DNA from: Gammaproteobacteria bacterium
GTDB taxonomy: Bacteria; Pseudomonadota; Gammaproteobacteria; UBA6429; Thiohalophilaceae
NCBI GenBank assembly: GCA_029880855.1
Contig: JAOUNS010000020.1
Span: 1 to 64,000, forward strand
DNA length: 64,000 nucleotides
Direction: 5' to 3'
The notes below the pieces were generated by a model. The model saw nothing but the letters and a program-made list of their open reading frames with translations, made no database searches and was not told where the DNA came from. Of this stretch, positions 54,481-63,975 are shown piece by piece. Position numbers and translations under genes: made by a program. The stretch's first letter is position 1. The number at the start of each line of letters is the position of its first letter.

Positions 54481-55029
54481 ATGGAACCGACACAACTCAA
54501 AAGCCGTGCAATCACCGAACAGGATTGCAAAATTATTTGCCGCTTTCCGCTGAATATGGAAGAGCTGTTCAACCTGGCGCCCAATGCCCGCTTCCCCTGG
54601 ACGGCGGCGCAAATGTTACAGACCCTGCCCGACAGATTGGCCAATACCGCTTTCACCATTGATGTGGATATTGTCGGCTTTGCCAACTTTTATAATTATG
54701 AGCAAGGCAACCAGACCTTTATCGGCAATGTGGTGGTGAATCCCCTGTATCGAGGCCAGGGCATCGGAAAAGCGATCATTCGTCAGATGCTGGAAATCGG
54801 TTTCAGCCAATACCGGTTTAAGGTCATCCATGTCTCCTGCTTCAGCACAAACACCCGTGGCTTGCTCATGTACAAAAAGCTGGGGTTTCTGCCTTACGGG
54901 ATTGAACAGCGCACCAACCATGCCAATGAACCGGTCGCGTTAATCAACATGCAACACAGTCACGAAAGTTTTCTCGACTATTGCCGCACCAGACATATTC
55001 CTGTATCTGATTTCACTGCCCAGAACTGA
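54481..55029 (+). CDS. GNAT family acetyltransferase (RimI-like)
   Basis: The product has 182 residues. The acetyl-CoA loop YRGQGIGKAI follows VVVNPL, and STNTRGLLMYKKLGF matches the end of the GNAT fold. It starts 9 bases after the barrel gene; the GTG at 54475 is an alternative start. It may be the last gene of the MMPL unit. Its 3' end overlaps the convergent transglutaminase-like gene by 17 bases. Confidence 0.87.
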   Translation: MEPTQLKSRAITEQDCKIICRFPLNMEELFNLAPNARFPWTAAQMLQTLPDRLANTAFTIDVDIVGFANFYNYEQGNQTFIGNVVVNPLYRGQGIGKAIIRQMLEIGFSQYRFKVIHVSCFSTNTRGLLMYKKLGFLPYGIEQRTNHANEPVALINMQHSHESFLDYCRTRHIPVSDFTAQN

Positions 55030-55696
55030 TCTGCCTGCCGAGACGCAGGATCCAGTCAGCGATTCCCGGATAGACCTTTTTTCTGACCTGATGATCAACC
55101 GAGGCAAACGGGATATACTCACCGGCCGCCTGAGCCAATGGCTTGAACATGCGATCTTTGCTGACACCGGTGGTTTCAAAAATAATGATCTGGTCGTTCT
55201 GCTGATAGACAATCCAGGCGTGGGTACCGGCACGGCCGTTGCGCAGCCACTTCCCCACCATAAATTCACACTCATATCCCAGCTCGATCATCTTGCGCCA
55301 GGCCCACAACGCAAAATCTTCACAATCACCGGTGCGTAATTGTTCAAACATCAATGGATGTTGCCAGTGATCACGTACCCCCATGTGCTCCAGATCACTC
55401 ATATAACGACAATCCACCAACCAGTCGGCGATCTCATCCAGACTGGACACCTGCACCTGACTGTCCCCCTCCAGCCAGTGTGAAAACACCTTGTCACAAC
55501 CACCACCATAAAAACGCAACGGGATATTCTGGTGACGGCCTCGCCAATTGCGACGTTGTTGCTTGTTCAAGCCGTCCAAATGATGTTCATCATTGCGCTT
55601 GTTGAGCGGAGAAAACACCCAACTCACCAATAATGGCAGCATGATGCCAGTTGCTGACACGACGGTATAGAACAGAAAGGGGAGTTTTATCGGCAC
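55013..55696 (-). CDS. Transglutaminase-like cysteine proteinase-fold protein
   Basis: This gene encodes 227 residues with one N-terminal membrane helix (about 8-28) and a periplasmic domain. The catalytic triad pattern is seen: Cys in RTGDCEDFALWAW, His in GTHAWIVYQ, and an acidic residue in IIIFETTG. These match the bacterial transglutaminase-like (BTLCP) group, often linked to envelope or adhesin processing. The partner is unknown; no LapD-like gene is nearby. Confidence 0.82.
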   Translation of the reverse strand: MPIKLPFLFYTVVSATGIMLPLLVSWVFSPLNKRNDEHHLDGLNKQQRRNWRGRHQNIPLRFYGGGCDKVFSHWLEGDSQVQVSSLDEIADWLVDCRYMSDLEHMGVRDHWQHPLMFEQLRTGDCEDFALWAWRKMIELGYECEFMVGKWLRNGRAGTHAWIVYQQNDQIIIFETTGVSKDRMFKPLAQAAGEYIPFASVDHQVRKKVYPGIADWILRLGRQISSGQ

Positions 55697-55708
55697 AACT
55701 GAGTTTCC

Positions 55709-56230
55709 TTACGGTACAGTAAACACACTGATCAGTTTCAAATCCGCTGAAAAGCCGAACATGTGTTGCCCGCCTTCAAACTTCAGGCTCGGCAAGGTGG
55801 TGGTGACCGCCACAATATATTCATACCGCCCCTCATCGTCCCGGATGTTAAACGAGGTCGGGTTATTGCGTAACAAAACCAGCATTTCTTTTGAAAATAA
55901 CAAAGGCACATCCTGTTGGCAAAACGTATCTCCGGGAATGTATTGCTTTTCCGCATACAGCAGTTCATACCAGTTTTTGTTGGTCTCCCTGAACCGCTCC
56001 AGTTCGTTCGCTTCCGCTTCGGTGTTATCCAGACACAACTGACATTCCACTTTAGGCGCAAGCCGCTGTTTTATCTTACGACAGTCACCACTCTCAACGG
56101 CAGCGAGAAAGATCGGCCAATATTGACGCATACGTTTAATTTGTTGCTCATCAGATGCTTTTTCCACCCCAATGCACAACCCGCACAACAGGCCGTAGAG
56201 CATCACGCCAAGCATCACCTTTTGCATCAT
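55709..56230 (-). CDS. Secreted hypothetical protein
   Basis: From the ATG at 56230, with an AGGAGA site just upstream, the product has 173 residues and a signal peptide (about 1-20). Cysteines in GDCRK and ECQLCLDN may form disulphides or bind a metal. I do not recognise the family. It lies 12 bases from the transglutaminase-like gene and just after the SRAP gene, so it is probably in one unit with them. Confidence 0.65.
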   Translation of the reverse strand: MMQKVMLGVMLYGLLCGLCIGVEKASDEQQIKRMRQYWPIFLAAVESGDCRKIKQRLAPKVECQLCLDNTEAEANELERFRETNKNWYELLYAEKQYIPGDTFCQQDVPLLFSKEMLVLLRNNPTSFNIRDDEGRYEYIVAVTTTLPSLKFEGGQHMFGFSADLKLISVFTVP

Positions 56231-56249
56231 CTTCTCCTTTGTCCTGTTG

Positions 56250-56927
56250 TCAGCGAAACAGATCGGCTTTCCGTTCCAGCAAATCTGCACTGTCATGACG
56301 AGGACTGTTTACCGCTGTATCGACCGGGTAAAGTTCCAGCCAGTCGAGATCAACCGGCATCAGCAGGTCATCCAGCTCATCCTCTGTCTGGTTTTCCACC
56401 TCCAGCCACCGCTGGTAATCAGCGGGAGCAAGGATCACCGGCATACGTTCATGAATCGAGGCAATCATTTTGTTTGCAATGGTGGTCACGATAGTAAACG
56501 AATTCAGGGTGTGTTCTCCTTCCCAATACTCCCATAAGCCGGCGAAGGCGAATAACTGTTTTTCCCTGCCGCCGATAAAATACGGTTGCTTGCCATGTGC
56601 GGTTTCATGCCATTCATAAAAACCGGTGGTTGGTATCAGGCAACGTCGTTTGCGAAAGGCATCTCGATAGGCAGGCTTGTCACGCAGCGATTCCGCCCGG
56701 GCATTGATCATTTTGTATTTTGAGGTTGTAGTCCTGGACCAGTGGGGGATCAGCCCCCAATGCATTCGGCTGCAGGCACGCCCGTCGCCCGGCTTTTGCC
56801 AGATCACCGGTACATCACTGCCGGGCGGAATATTGAAGGATGGCAGAAACGCCGGACAGGATTGCTCAAGATCAAAGTGCGCTTCCAGCATGGCCGGATT
56901 GATATTCAGAACAAATCGGCCGCACAT
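56250..56927 (-). CDS. yedK: SOS response-associated protein (SRAP, YedK/HMCES)
   Basis: YedK crosslinks to abasic sites in single-stranded DNA through Cys2. The 225-residue product starts MCGRFVLN, so Cys2 is present. Other catalytic-region segments are NARAES, PTTGFYEWH and the IHERMPVIL with its His. The length suits the family. It is the first of a minus-strand unit. Confidence 0.95.
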   Translation of the reverse strand: MCGRFVLNINPAMLEAHFDLEQSCPAFLPSFNIPPGSDVPVIWQKPGDGRACSRMHWGLIPHWSRTTTSKYKMINARAESLRDKPAYRDAFRKRRCLIPTTGFYEWHETAHGKQPYFIGGREKQLFAFAGLWEYWEGEHTLNSFTIVTTIANKMIASIHERMPVILAPADYQRWLEVENQTEDELDDLLMPVDLDWLELYPVDTAVNSPRHDSADLLERKADLFR

Positions 56928-56960
56928 TGTTCATTCATGAAGAGTTTGTCTGTAATTGGT

Positions 56961-57398
56961 TTATGATGCAAAGGGCACCCGGTTTTTCTCCAGACACTCC
57001 CTGATACTTGCATCCATACGCAATTGTTCTGCTTTGGTAAATTCAAAACGACGAACCCTCAGGGTCTTTTCCCCTTTGAGTTCCCATACAGTCAGCCAGG
57101 AAGGTTTGAATCTGACACTGTGCAGGTCAGTCCATTTGATGGTGGTGGTGTTACCGTCATAACCGGTCAGCATGACCTCTTGATCATTCAGGGCCACACG
57201 CTTTCGGTCACCCAGCATGAACACGAAGGCGGCCGCGATAAAAAAGACCAGATTGATTTGCAGTACTTCGGTGATCTGGGCCAGTGTGGAGACATATTCA
57301 TCCGAGTGGAACAGCGGCAACAGCAGATTGCCAATGCTGCAGAGCAGGACAAAACCAAGGATCAATAACAGCATTCTTGTTTTGGACTGGACAAACAT
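56961..57398 (-). CDS. Membrane protein with PH-like C-terminal domain
   Basis: The product has 145 residues with two helices (about 8-28 and 45-62) and a soluble beta-rich C-terminal part. The latter reads like a small PH-like domain: VALNDQEVMLTGYDG, TTIKWTDLHSVRFKPSW and LRVRRFEF. The function is unknown. Its ATG overlaps the preceding stop by one base. Confidence 0.65.
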   Translation of the reverse strand: MFVQSKTRMLLLILGFVLLCSIGNLLLPLFHSDEYVSTLAQITEVLQINLVFFIAAAFVFMLGDRKRVALNDQEVMLTGYDGNTTTIKWTDLHSVRFKPSWLTVWELKGEKTLRVRRFEFTKAEQLRMDASIRECLEKNRVPFAS

Positions 57399-57790
57399 TA
57401 TTCACCCGGAACTTGTCGATTATGAGCGCCAAACAGGACAGCCTGCAGTGCCGGCGGTATATCCTTATCATGAACGAGGATGCCGTGTAATTCAACCGCT
57501 GACAGCTGTACACAGGCCCCGACCGGTGTACCCCAACGCGCCTCCGCCATACCTGGCAATAAGGTCAGGTCTGGATTTTCAAAATAGAGCATGGCTTCAC
57601 CCGCCCGTAACCGGCACTGTTCACAGTAAAACTGATGGCGCATCGGCATGGTGGCCAGAAACGGCTTGCGCTTGTCTCTGTATTCGGCAACCAGCTCCAT
57701 CTGGACCGCGTAGATATCTGGGTGACCGGTCCGTTGTGCGGCGATGCTCAATAAATCAGCAAACTCTGCGATTCTCGCCGCGATATCCAT
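57398..57790 (-). CDS. Hypothetical soluble protein with Cys pair
   Basis: This is a 130-residue protein without membrane segment or signal. FYCEQCRLRAGEAM near residue 54 could bind a metal with a CxxC. The end, PVGACVQLSAVELHGILVHDK, looks like a conserved helix. I do not recognise the family. It is coupled to the gene downstream by a one-base overlap. Confidence 0.6.
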   Translation of the reverse strand: MDIAARIAEFADLLSIAAQRTGHPDIYAVQMELVAEYRDKRKPFLATMPMRHQFYCEQCRLRAGEAMLYFENPDLTLLPGMAEARWGTPVGACVQLSAVELHGILVHDKDIPPALQAVLFGAHNRQVPGE

Positions 57791-57803
57791 GTTATCTCCG
57801 GGT

Positions 57804-59096
57804 TCAGGTGCTTGTCTTGTCGCGGCGGAACTTCTGTCGCTTGGCGTAGATCATGGAACGCCATACCCACTCCATCGGCCCATAATGAAAGTAATACAAC
57901 CAACTATAACTGAATACCGCCAGGAAAACCCAAACCCCGACACAGACATAGAGCAATTCGTAGCGTTCCAGCTGTCCGTACAAACCAAACCCCACACCAT
58001 AGAAGATCAACATGGAGAGCAGACTTTGCATCATATAATTGGTCAGGGCCATCCGTCCGACACGCGCCAGGACATTGGCGATGCGGGCAAAGAACCGTGT
58101 TTCGTACAGCAGACAGATCAAACCAATATGACCGATCGTCATGGCAAGACGACCAACGTTATAAAATGTTGACTCCCGGCCCACCAGCCGGACCAGATTG
58201 AAGCCTCGCGTGACGGCCTCATAGACCTCCGGGAAACGCATGAAAAACCCAATCAAATAACCGACCACCATAAACGGCAGATAGACATCCGCCGTGCGTT
58301 GTCCGCTGAAGATACCCATGGCAAACAACCCCATGCCGATCAACATCATACCGCCGACGTCAAAGAAGTAGGTATCGTAGACATTGCTGGACTGTTGCCG
58401 AATTACGTCTTTCTTCTGGCTTTCAAATATGGTCCAGTAGCCTGAATGATATAGTGCGATCTCTTCCTCGATCTGGTTTTCAATCGCCTCACCCAATTGC
58501 GTGTCGGCGATGGATTCTTTGGTGATGTACTCGATGCCGGTATCCGACATGGTCTGTGAAACTTCCGCCTGACTGACTGCCGGTGATTGTCCGACTCCCA
58601 GGTCTCCCAAAATCAGCAGCACGAATCCCAGCGCGAACAAGGCTTTCGGCGACAACTTGCGCAACGGAAACAGAAACAAACCCAATAAACCATAGGCGTA
58701 CAGGACATCCTGTGGCCAGAGTAATATCCAGGCATGGATCAATCCGAAGATAATCAGCAGGATGGTGCGGCGATAATAGCGATCCACTACCTCCAGCCCG
58801 CCGCCGGCCAGACGTGATTCCGCCAAAAATAACATGGCGCTTGCGCCAAACAACATGGAAAACAAGGCGCGCATGGTGCCGTCCACCATTAACTCGGAAA
58901 AACCCCAAACCAGATTATTGGCCAGGGTTGCCTCGCCCATTAAAACCGGCAGCACATAGGCACTGTATGGCAAGGCAAAATACATGACATTGACCCAGTA
59001 GATGCCGAGCACGGCGGCTCCACGCAACACATCCAGTTGGACGACGCGTACATCCGGCGAAGGTTGATGCAGTGTATTGGAAATCAGTGGTTGCAT
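57804..59096 (-). CDS. DUF418 family membrane protein (YeiB-like)
   Basis: The product has 430 residues with about ten helices. The opening RVVQLDVLRGAAVLGIYWVN is the typical start of YeiB/DUF418 proteins, and RVGRMALTNYMMQSLLS near 340 is the DUF418 core. A loop at about 165-240 is longer and more acidic than usual. The family is related to acyltransferase-3-type membrane proteins; the function is not established. Confidence 0.92.
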   Translation of the reverse strand: MQPLISNTLHQPSPDVRVVQLDVLRGAAVLGIYWVNVMYFALPYSAYVLPVLMGEATLANNLVWGFSELMVDGTMRALFSMLFGASAMLFLAESRLAGGGLEVVDRYYRRTILLIIFGLIHAWILLWPQDVLYAYGLLGLFLFPLRKLSPKALFALGFVLLILGDLGVGQSPAVSQAEVSQTMSDTGIEYITKESIADTQLGEAIENQIEEEIALYHSGYWTIFESQKKDVIRQQSSNVYDTYFFDVGGMMLIGMGLFAMGIFSGQRTADVYLPFMVVGYLIGFFMRFPEVYEAVTRGFNLVRLVGRESTFYNVGRLAMTIGHIGLICLLYETRFFARIANVLARVGRMALTNYMMQSLLSMLIFYGVGFGLYGQLERYELLYVCVGVWVFLAVFSYSWLYYFHYGPMEWVWRSMIYAKRQKFRRDKTST

Positions 59097-59308
59097 ACAG
59101 GACCTGGAAACGGGGAAATCCGGCGGAGTATAAGTCCGGGCACCCGGTTTTTACTATACGGGCAGAATAAAAAAATCGGCCGGACAAATATATCTACCAG
59201 CGCGTACTGACACACCGCCTGCCGATGCAAGACAGTATCCGCCAGACAGGTCACAGATATCCGGGCGGGCTGATTGGCAAACAGGAAAAAACCGTCTGCC
59301 GGCAACGG

Positions 59309-59839
59309 TCAGAGGATGGCGGCAATCTCCTCGATCCCTCTGGCATAGGCTTCGATTAACCCGGCCCGCTTCGTCGTTGCGATCTGCAAATCACTGTCGT
59401 TATCAATAAAAAACGGCTCGGCGATAACACACGGCGCTTTGGTCAATTTCAGCAAGTGCCCCCCTCTGTCTTCCGCTGTCTTTGGCTTGATACCACGACT
59501 TTTCAGCCCAAGTGCAGCCTGCAACTTTGTCTGGAGGATTTCCGCCATCTGCTTGCCTTTGGCGGAACGATGGTAAAAAAGCACTTCTGTACCGGAAGCT
59601 GATGCATTGTAGGCGTTACAATGCAGGCTGACGATAAAGTCAGGTTCGAATTCATTGATATCACCCGGCAGTGTCTCGTAAGTCCGCCGGTATATACGCT
59701 GTACTTCTACACCATTGACGTTTTTTTCGATATCGAATGCCAATCCGTCATTAAATGCAAATTCAGTGAGCCCTGATGCTTTATTGCTCGCGCCGGGAGA
59801 TGCCCGTTTGTGACCGATAACCAATGCACATTTCTTCAT
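59309..59839 (-). CDS. N-acetylmuramoyl-L-alanine amidase
   Basis: This gene encodes 176 residues from the ATG at 59839, which has a GGAGG site. The amidase-3 pattern is present: VIGHKRASPGA with the first metal His, a central FIVSLHCNAYN with the second His, and CVIAEPFFIDN with the catalytic Glu. It lacks a signal peptide, so it may be cytosolic or use another route, as some phage-type amidases do. No phage genes are adjacent. Confidence 0.88.
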   Translation of the reverse strand: MKKCALVIGHKRASPGASNKASGLTEFAFNDGLAFDIEKNVNGVEVQRIYRRTYETLPGDINEFEPDFIVSLHCNAYNASASGTEVLFYHRSAKGKQMAEILQTKLQAALGLKSRGIKPKTAEDRGGHLLKLTKAPCVIAEPFFIDNDSDLQIATTKRAGLIEAYARGIEEIAAIL

Positions 59840-60033
59840 ATTCGCCTCCTTATGTGATGACCGACGCAAAGCCGGCTAACTGTCCTGATTCATGCAGAAT
59901 GTTTGCATGGTTTGAAACTCTATAAAATGTAATACATTATGGCTGTAACGGAGATGAAGCTCTCTCTCTTCAAAGTATAGTCGATACGAACCGGCGGAAT
60001 GATAAACAACAGTGGTGTTAACAGCACACCGAT

Positions 60034-60813
60034 TTAAGGCATATTGCCCGACTGACGCAGCACCTCGCCAAGGCTGTGTGCATCCGGGACATAGGCTGAC
60101 AGTCCCCAACCAATTGCAGCGGCCAGGAGCGCCGTCATCAGAAAGGGCAGTGCGGTGCGCCGCAAAGCGGTTTGCAGCCAGTGCCGATATTCCAGACCGC
60201 GAATGCGGCGGTACAGACCGGCAGCGATCACACCATCCACCATTAACTCTGCGAACAACACCGGCGCGGTATAGATCACATAGATGCCTGACAGCAGGAT
60301 AACGAGCAGTAATGCGATCACCAGCAGGGGGACAGCCAATTCGTCTGCATCACCGGCAGACCCCAGCACCTCCGCCGCCGGACCGGATTCCAGCATGGAA
60401 GGCGACTCAGCCACTCCGCCGTCCGCCACCACCGCATCATAACCGCCACTCGCACCGCCACCGCCGGCGCTGCCGCCGCCACCGTCATACCCGCCACTTC
60501 CACCACTCGACCTGCCGAGCGAACCAAACAAATCCGGATCAGCCGGCTCTAAAAAATCAGCATAGTCTTCCTCTTTTGTTCTCAACCATAACCAGAGCAG
60601 AAAGAGGAAAACCAGCCAGGCGATACCCACCGCCAGCGCATAGCGAAACCACATCTCGGTCAGGCCGAGCTTGAGCATCACAAAGGAGGCAAAAAAACCC
60701 GCCGCTCCGGTCAGGGTCACCAAAAACAACATTTGTAAGCGGGGATAACTCTCGCGCTCCAGCCGCTTGCGTACACGCAATATTTCCTTAATGCGGGAAA
60801 AACGTTTACCCAT
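60034..60813 (-). CDS. Membrane protein with Gly-rich linker
   Basis: From the ATG at 60813 the product has 259 residues. Two helices lie at about 28-48 and 55-75, then a Gly/Ser-rich linker near 100-128 (GGYDGGGGSAGGGGASGG), then one helix near 155-180 and another near 220-240. I do not recognise it. The linker is like the tail of the TPM protein at 7313-8257, so the two might act in related processes; that is speculation. Confidence 0.65.
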   Translation of the reverse strand: MGKRFSRIKEILRVRKRLERESYPRLQMLFLVTLTGAAGFFASFVMLKLGLTEMWFRYALAVGIAWLVFLFLLWLWLRTKEEDYADFLEPADPDLFGSLGRSSGGSGGYDGGGGSAGGGGASGGYDAVVADGGVAESPSMLESGPAAEVLGSAGDADELAVPLLVIALLLVILLSGIYVIYTAPVLFAELMVDGVIAAGLYRRIRGLEYRHWLQTALRRTALPFLMTALLAAAIGWGLSAYVPDAHSLGEVLRQSGNMP

Positions 60814-61023
60814 TCCACCTTCCCTCTTTATCGTTATACCGAACCGGTAAATACCGATGATCAATATGAATATTTTTTATCCACTTGCAGTTTGCGTGGT
60901 GATCGCTTCAGCAATTTATTCCAGGACATCAACACTGTCCAGCGAAACGGCCGGCTTATTGTCTATACTTTAATAGTCTGCGACGCAGAATCAACACACC
61001 AACCAGACAGGGAAGGCATATCC

Positions 61024-61530
61024 ATGCTGCACAGTATCCGATTTCATATCATGATTGCGACGCTGTTAGTCATCACAGCCATGCTCTCTTTCGTTTTCGT
61101 CCGCTACCAGACACCGTTTATTGTGCCTGTTTTTCTGACCGGTGCACTTGGCGGATTATGCAATTCCTATCTGCGGATGAAAAATGTCCCCTCCGCTGTC
61201 AACACCATGCAGGATCCGGTATCCAACAGACTGGCGATATTACAGGCATATATTTCGCCACTGGTGGCCGGTATCCTTGGCATCCTGTTATTTTCGCTGT
61301 TTCTGACCGGCATGATCACAGGCAGTCTGTTTCCCGACTTTAATGGTGTTAACGAAAAATATCACAACATGTATGAACAATTCCGTCAGGTCGCCCCCAA
61401 AACCTATCTGGATGCCGCCAAGTCACTGGTCTGGTCATTCATCGCCGGTTTTTCTGAGCGGTTGGTTCCCAACATCATCGACAAAATGGCGCAGGAGAAT
61501 GCCGTTATCGGGAGCAACAGGAAAACCTGA
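61024..61530 (+). CDS. Three-helix membrane protein, unknown
   Basis: The product has 168 residues from the ATG at 61024. Helices at about 8-25, 30-48 and 80-102 are followed by a soluble C-terminal part with SLVWSFIAGFSERLVPNIIDKMA, a segment seen in several hypothetical membrane proteins. The function is unknown. The start at 60892 is rejected because the extra part is not hydrophobic and has no ribosome site. Confidence 0.65.
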   Translation: MLHSIRFHIMIATLLVITAMLSFVFVRYQTPFIVPVFLTGALGGLCNSYLRMKNVPSAVNTMQDPVSNRLAILQAYISPLVAGILGILLFSLFLTGMITGSLFPDFNGVNEKYHNMYEQFRQVAPKTYLDAAKSLVWSFIAGFSERLVPNIIDKMAQENAVIGSNRKT

Positions 61531-61677
61531 GATGAACAGGTAATAAAACCAACATTACCGTACATCGTACAAAAGACGCCTCATCCGGCACCTGCGTGAT
61601 ACGAGCTCCACTTCTCTGCAATTCAGGCACATGTTTTGCTACAGCTCCCTGTATCGACAAAATACAGGAGCAACGCC

Positions 61678-62202
61678 ATGCGACGGATCAGTCTGATATT
61701 CGTGATGCTATTGTGCTGCACGCCCATATACGCCGCAAATCTGCCGTATATATACTATTTCAGTGAAAGCAGGACCACCGATCCGGTCACCGATGTGGGC
61801 ACCACCACCGTCACCGGAGTCGGCATGGAATGGTATGGTCAGCAGCCCAAGGGGCAACTTTTTGCCGGTGTCAGCGGTGGCGTCATGGAGTCGGATCAGA
61901 CGGTATCCTCCTTCGGTGACCCAAAGTTAGCCTATCCCCTGTTCGCTTATGGTGGTGTCGGCTTCAACAGCCACATCACACCGTTTATCGAATTTGGCGT
62001 GGATTTGTTAACCGCTATTTTCCATGACACGGTGGAAAATGAGGAGGCTCCGAACTATGACCATTTCTTTTCCGGTGGCATCATGATCCGAAACAAACAC
62101 CTCTTGATCAAGATATACGCCAGACAATACAGCATGAGTCTGTTACTGCTGCCCCCGACTGATGTCTACGTGGTCGGCGCATCGCTGGGATTAAGATTCT
62201 GA
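61678..62202 (+). CDS. Small exported beta-rich protein
   Basis: This is a 174-residue protein with a signal peptide (about 1-20, ending YAA) behind an ACAGGAG ribosome site. The mature part has glycine- and aromatic-rich strands, as in YGGVGFNSHITPFIEFGVDLL, and ends VVGASLGLRF with a terminal Phe. It is therefore probably an outer-membrane barrel. No family is assigned. Confidence 0.65.
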   Translation: MRRISLIFVMLLCCTPIYAANLPYIYYFSESRTTDPVTDVGTTTVTGVGMEWYGQQPKGQLFAGVSGGVMESDQTVSSFGDPKLAYPLFAYGGVGFNSHITPFIEFGVDLLTAIFHDTVENEEAPNYDHFFSGGIMIRNKHLLIKIYARQYSMSLLLLPPTDVYVVGASLGLRF

Positions 62203-62382
62203 TATCACACTATCGACTTGATATTGACTGGAAATGGATTGCTATATCAGTATGACTGCCGGTGAGATATAGTGGCGGATATTTCGCAACCGTCTGTCTA
62301 TCTGCTGTAATTCCTGTTCCTGATCTTTGTTCATCGCCTACCTGCAGATTGCAAGATTAACTTCTATTCGCCAAACAACAAG

Positions 62383-62973
62383 CTAGCGTTTGCCGATTTT
62401 GCCTTCCTTGCCGGATAACAGATTCTGGATATTACTGCGGTGGCGCCAGAACAGCATGGCCGTCATGCCAATGGTAAACATGGCAATATCAGTGGATTGC
62501 ATGATCAACAGGACATAGACAGGCGCCAGCGCGGTGGCCACCAGGGCGGACAGGGAGGAGACTTTAAAGACCTTGGCCATGAACAACCAGGTCGCGGCGG
62601 TGGCCAGTCCCACCCACCAGGAGAAACCCAATAATACCCCCAGCATGGTGGCCACTCCCTTGCCGCCCTTGAACCCAAAAAAGACGGGGTAGAGATGACC
62701 GAGGAATGCCGCCAGACCGACCAGCGCCAGGATGAGTTCGTCCACATGAAAGCCATATTTGGCGATCAGCACCGGCACCAGCCCCTTGAGCATGTCGGCA
62801 AACAAAGTGATCGCCGCCGCCTTTTTACCGCCGACGCGCAACACATTGGTCGCCCCGGGGTTACCGGAACCTTCGGTGCGTGGATCAGGCAGCCCCATGG
62901 CCTTGCAGACGATGATGGCGGCGGAGATGGAACCCAGCAAGTAGGCCAGAGCGATCAGGGCGATATCAATCAC
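62383..62973 (-). CDS. plsY: Glycerol-3-phosphate acyltransferase PlsY
   Basis: PlsY transfers an acyl group from acyl phosphate to glycerol-3-phosphate, the first step of phospholipid synthesis. The 196-residue membrane protein has the three family motifs: GSISAAIIVCK, GSGNPGATNVLR, and GHLYPVFFGFKGGKGVAT. Five helices are expected. It is divergent from folB, a frequent gammaproteobacterial arrangement. Confidence 0.97.
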   Translation of the reverse strand: MIDIALIALAYLLGSISAAIIVCKAMGLPDPRTEGSGNPGATNVLRVGGKKAAAITLFADMLKGLVPVLIAKYGFHVDELILALVGLAAFLGHLYPVFFGFKGGKGVATMLGVLLGFSWWVGLATAATWLFMAKVFKVSSLSALVATALAPVYVLLIMQSTDIAMFTIGMTAMLFWRHRSNIQNLLSGKEGKIGKR

Positions 62974-63116
62974 GGTATATTCCCGATGAGAGTAGGATTT
63001 TGCAGATTATGTCCAGACAACCGGTGGGTGTCCAGTGATTGGAGTTCAGTCGCGGCGGCTTTTCCCTTATGATTACGCCTTTCCACCACAAACCGGCGAA
63101 AAGACAAGAATTACGC

Positions 63117-63473
63117 ATGGATATTATCTATCTCAACGATCTGCGCATCGAAACCGTCATCGGCATTTTTGACTGGGAACGACGCATCCGCCAGACCATC
63201 AGTCTGGATATCGAAATGGCGACGGATATCCGCAAGGCCGCCGCTTCTGATCACATTGATGACACCCTGGACTACAAGGCCGTCTCCAAACGCCTGATCG
63301 ATTTTGTCAGCCATAGTGAATTTCAGTTGGTGGAAACACTGGCGGAACGTATCACCGAGATCATCCTCAATGAATTTAACGTCCCCTGGGTCCGGCTGCG
63401 CCTGAACAAACAGGGCGCGATCCGCGGCGCACGCGATGTGGGCGTGCTCATTGAACGCGGCACCAAGTCATAA
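63117..63473 (+). CDS. folB: Dihydroneopterin aldolase
   Basis: FolB cleaves dihydroneopterin in folate synthesis. The 118-residue product opens with DIIYLNDLRIETVIGIFDWER and has DTLDYKAVSKRL, and the catalytic VETLAERI and RLNKQGAIRGARDVGV at the end. The ATG at 63117 matches the family start; the extra N-terminal part from 63039 is rejected. folK follows 10 bases later. Confidence 0.96.
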   Translation: MDIIYLNDLRIETVIGIFDWERRIRQTISLDIEMATDIRKAAASDHIDDTLDYKAVSKRLIDFVSHSEFQLVETLAERITEIILNEFNVPWVRLRLNKQGAIRGARDVGVLIERGTKS

Positions 63474-63483
63474 ACACAGCACC

Positions 63484-63975
63484 ATGCACCGGGTATATAT
63501 AAGTATAGGCAGCAACATCGAACCGGCCCGCCATGTGCGTCTGGCGGTCACCGCCCTGCATGAATACTATGGTGAATTGATCATCTCCAGCGTCTACGAA
63601 AGTGCGGCGGTCGGTTTTGACGGGGATAACTTTTACAATCTGGTAGTGGGTTTCGACACCACACAATCGGTGGAAGAAGTGAACCGCACCCTGCACGAAA
63701 TCGAAGATCGCTACGGCCGCCAACGCAGCGGCCCGCGCTTCTCGGCCCGGACCATTGATCTTGATCTGCTGCTGTATGACGACCTGCAACTGCAACAGGG
63801 CAAACTCACCCTGCCCCGCGAAGAGATCCTGCAAAACGCCTTCGTCCTCTGGCCGCTGGCGGAAATCGCCCCCGACCTCATCCACCCCGATACCCGCACC
63901 AGCATGGCACAACTGTGGCATGACTTCGACAAAAGCAAACAACAACTCACACCGATTGAATTTGCGTGGACCTGA
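63484..63975 (+). CDS. folK: HPPK, folate pyrophosphokinase
   Basis: FolK transfers pyrophosphate from ATP to 6-hydroxymethyl-7,8-dihydropterin. The 163-residue product starts with RVYISIGSNIEPARH and has the FYNLVVGFDT stretch, RYGRQRSGPRFSARTIDLDLLLYDD (broken here only by normal spacing) with the metal-binding Asp pair, and LPREEILQNAFVLWPLAEIAP. It is complete within the window and cotranscribed with folB. Confidence 0.97.
   Translation: MHRVYISIGSNIEPARHVRLAVTALHEYYGELIISSVYESAAVGFDGDNFYNLVVGFDTTQSVEEVNRTLHEIEDRYGRQRSGPRFSARTIDLDLLLYDDLQLQQGKLTLPREEILQNAFVLWPLAEIAPDLIHPDTRTSMAQLWHDFDKSKQQLTPIEFAWT

Noticed and set aside
59309-59839. Prophage lysis module
   Set aside because: The amidase stands alone; no holin, capsid, tail or integrase genes are near it.
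60425-60515. Tandem repeat array rich in GCCACC
   Set aside because: It is the Gly-rich linker of a membrane protein on the minus strand.
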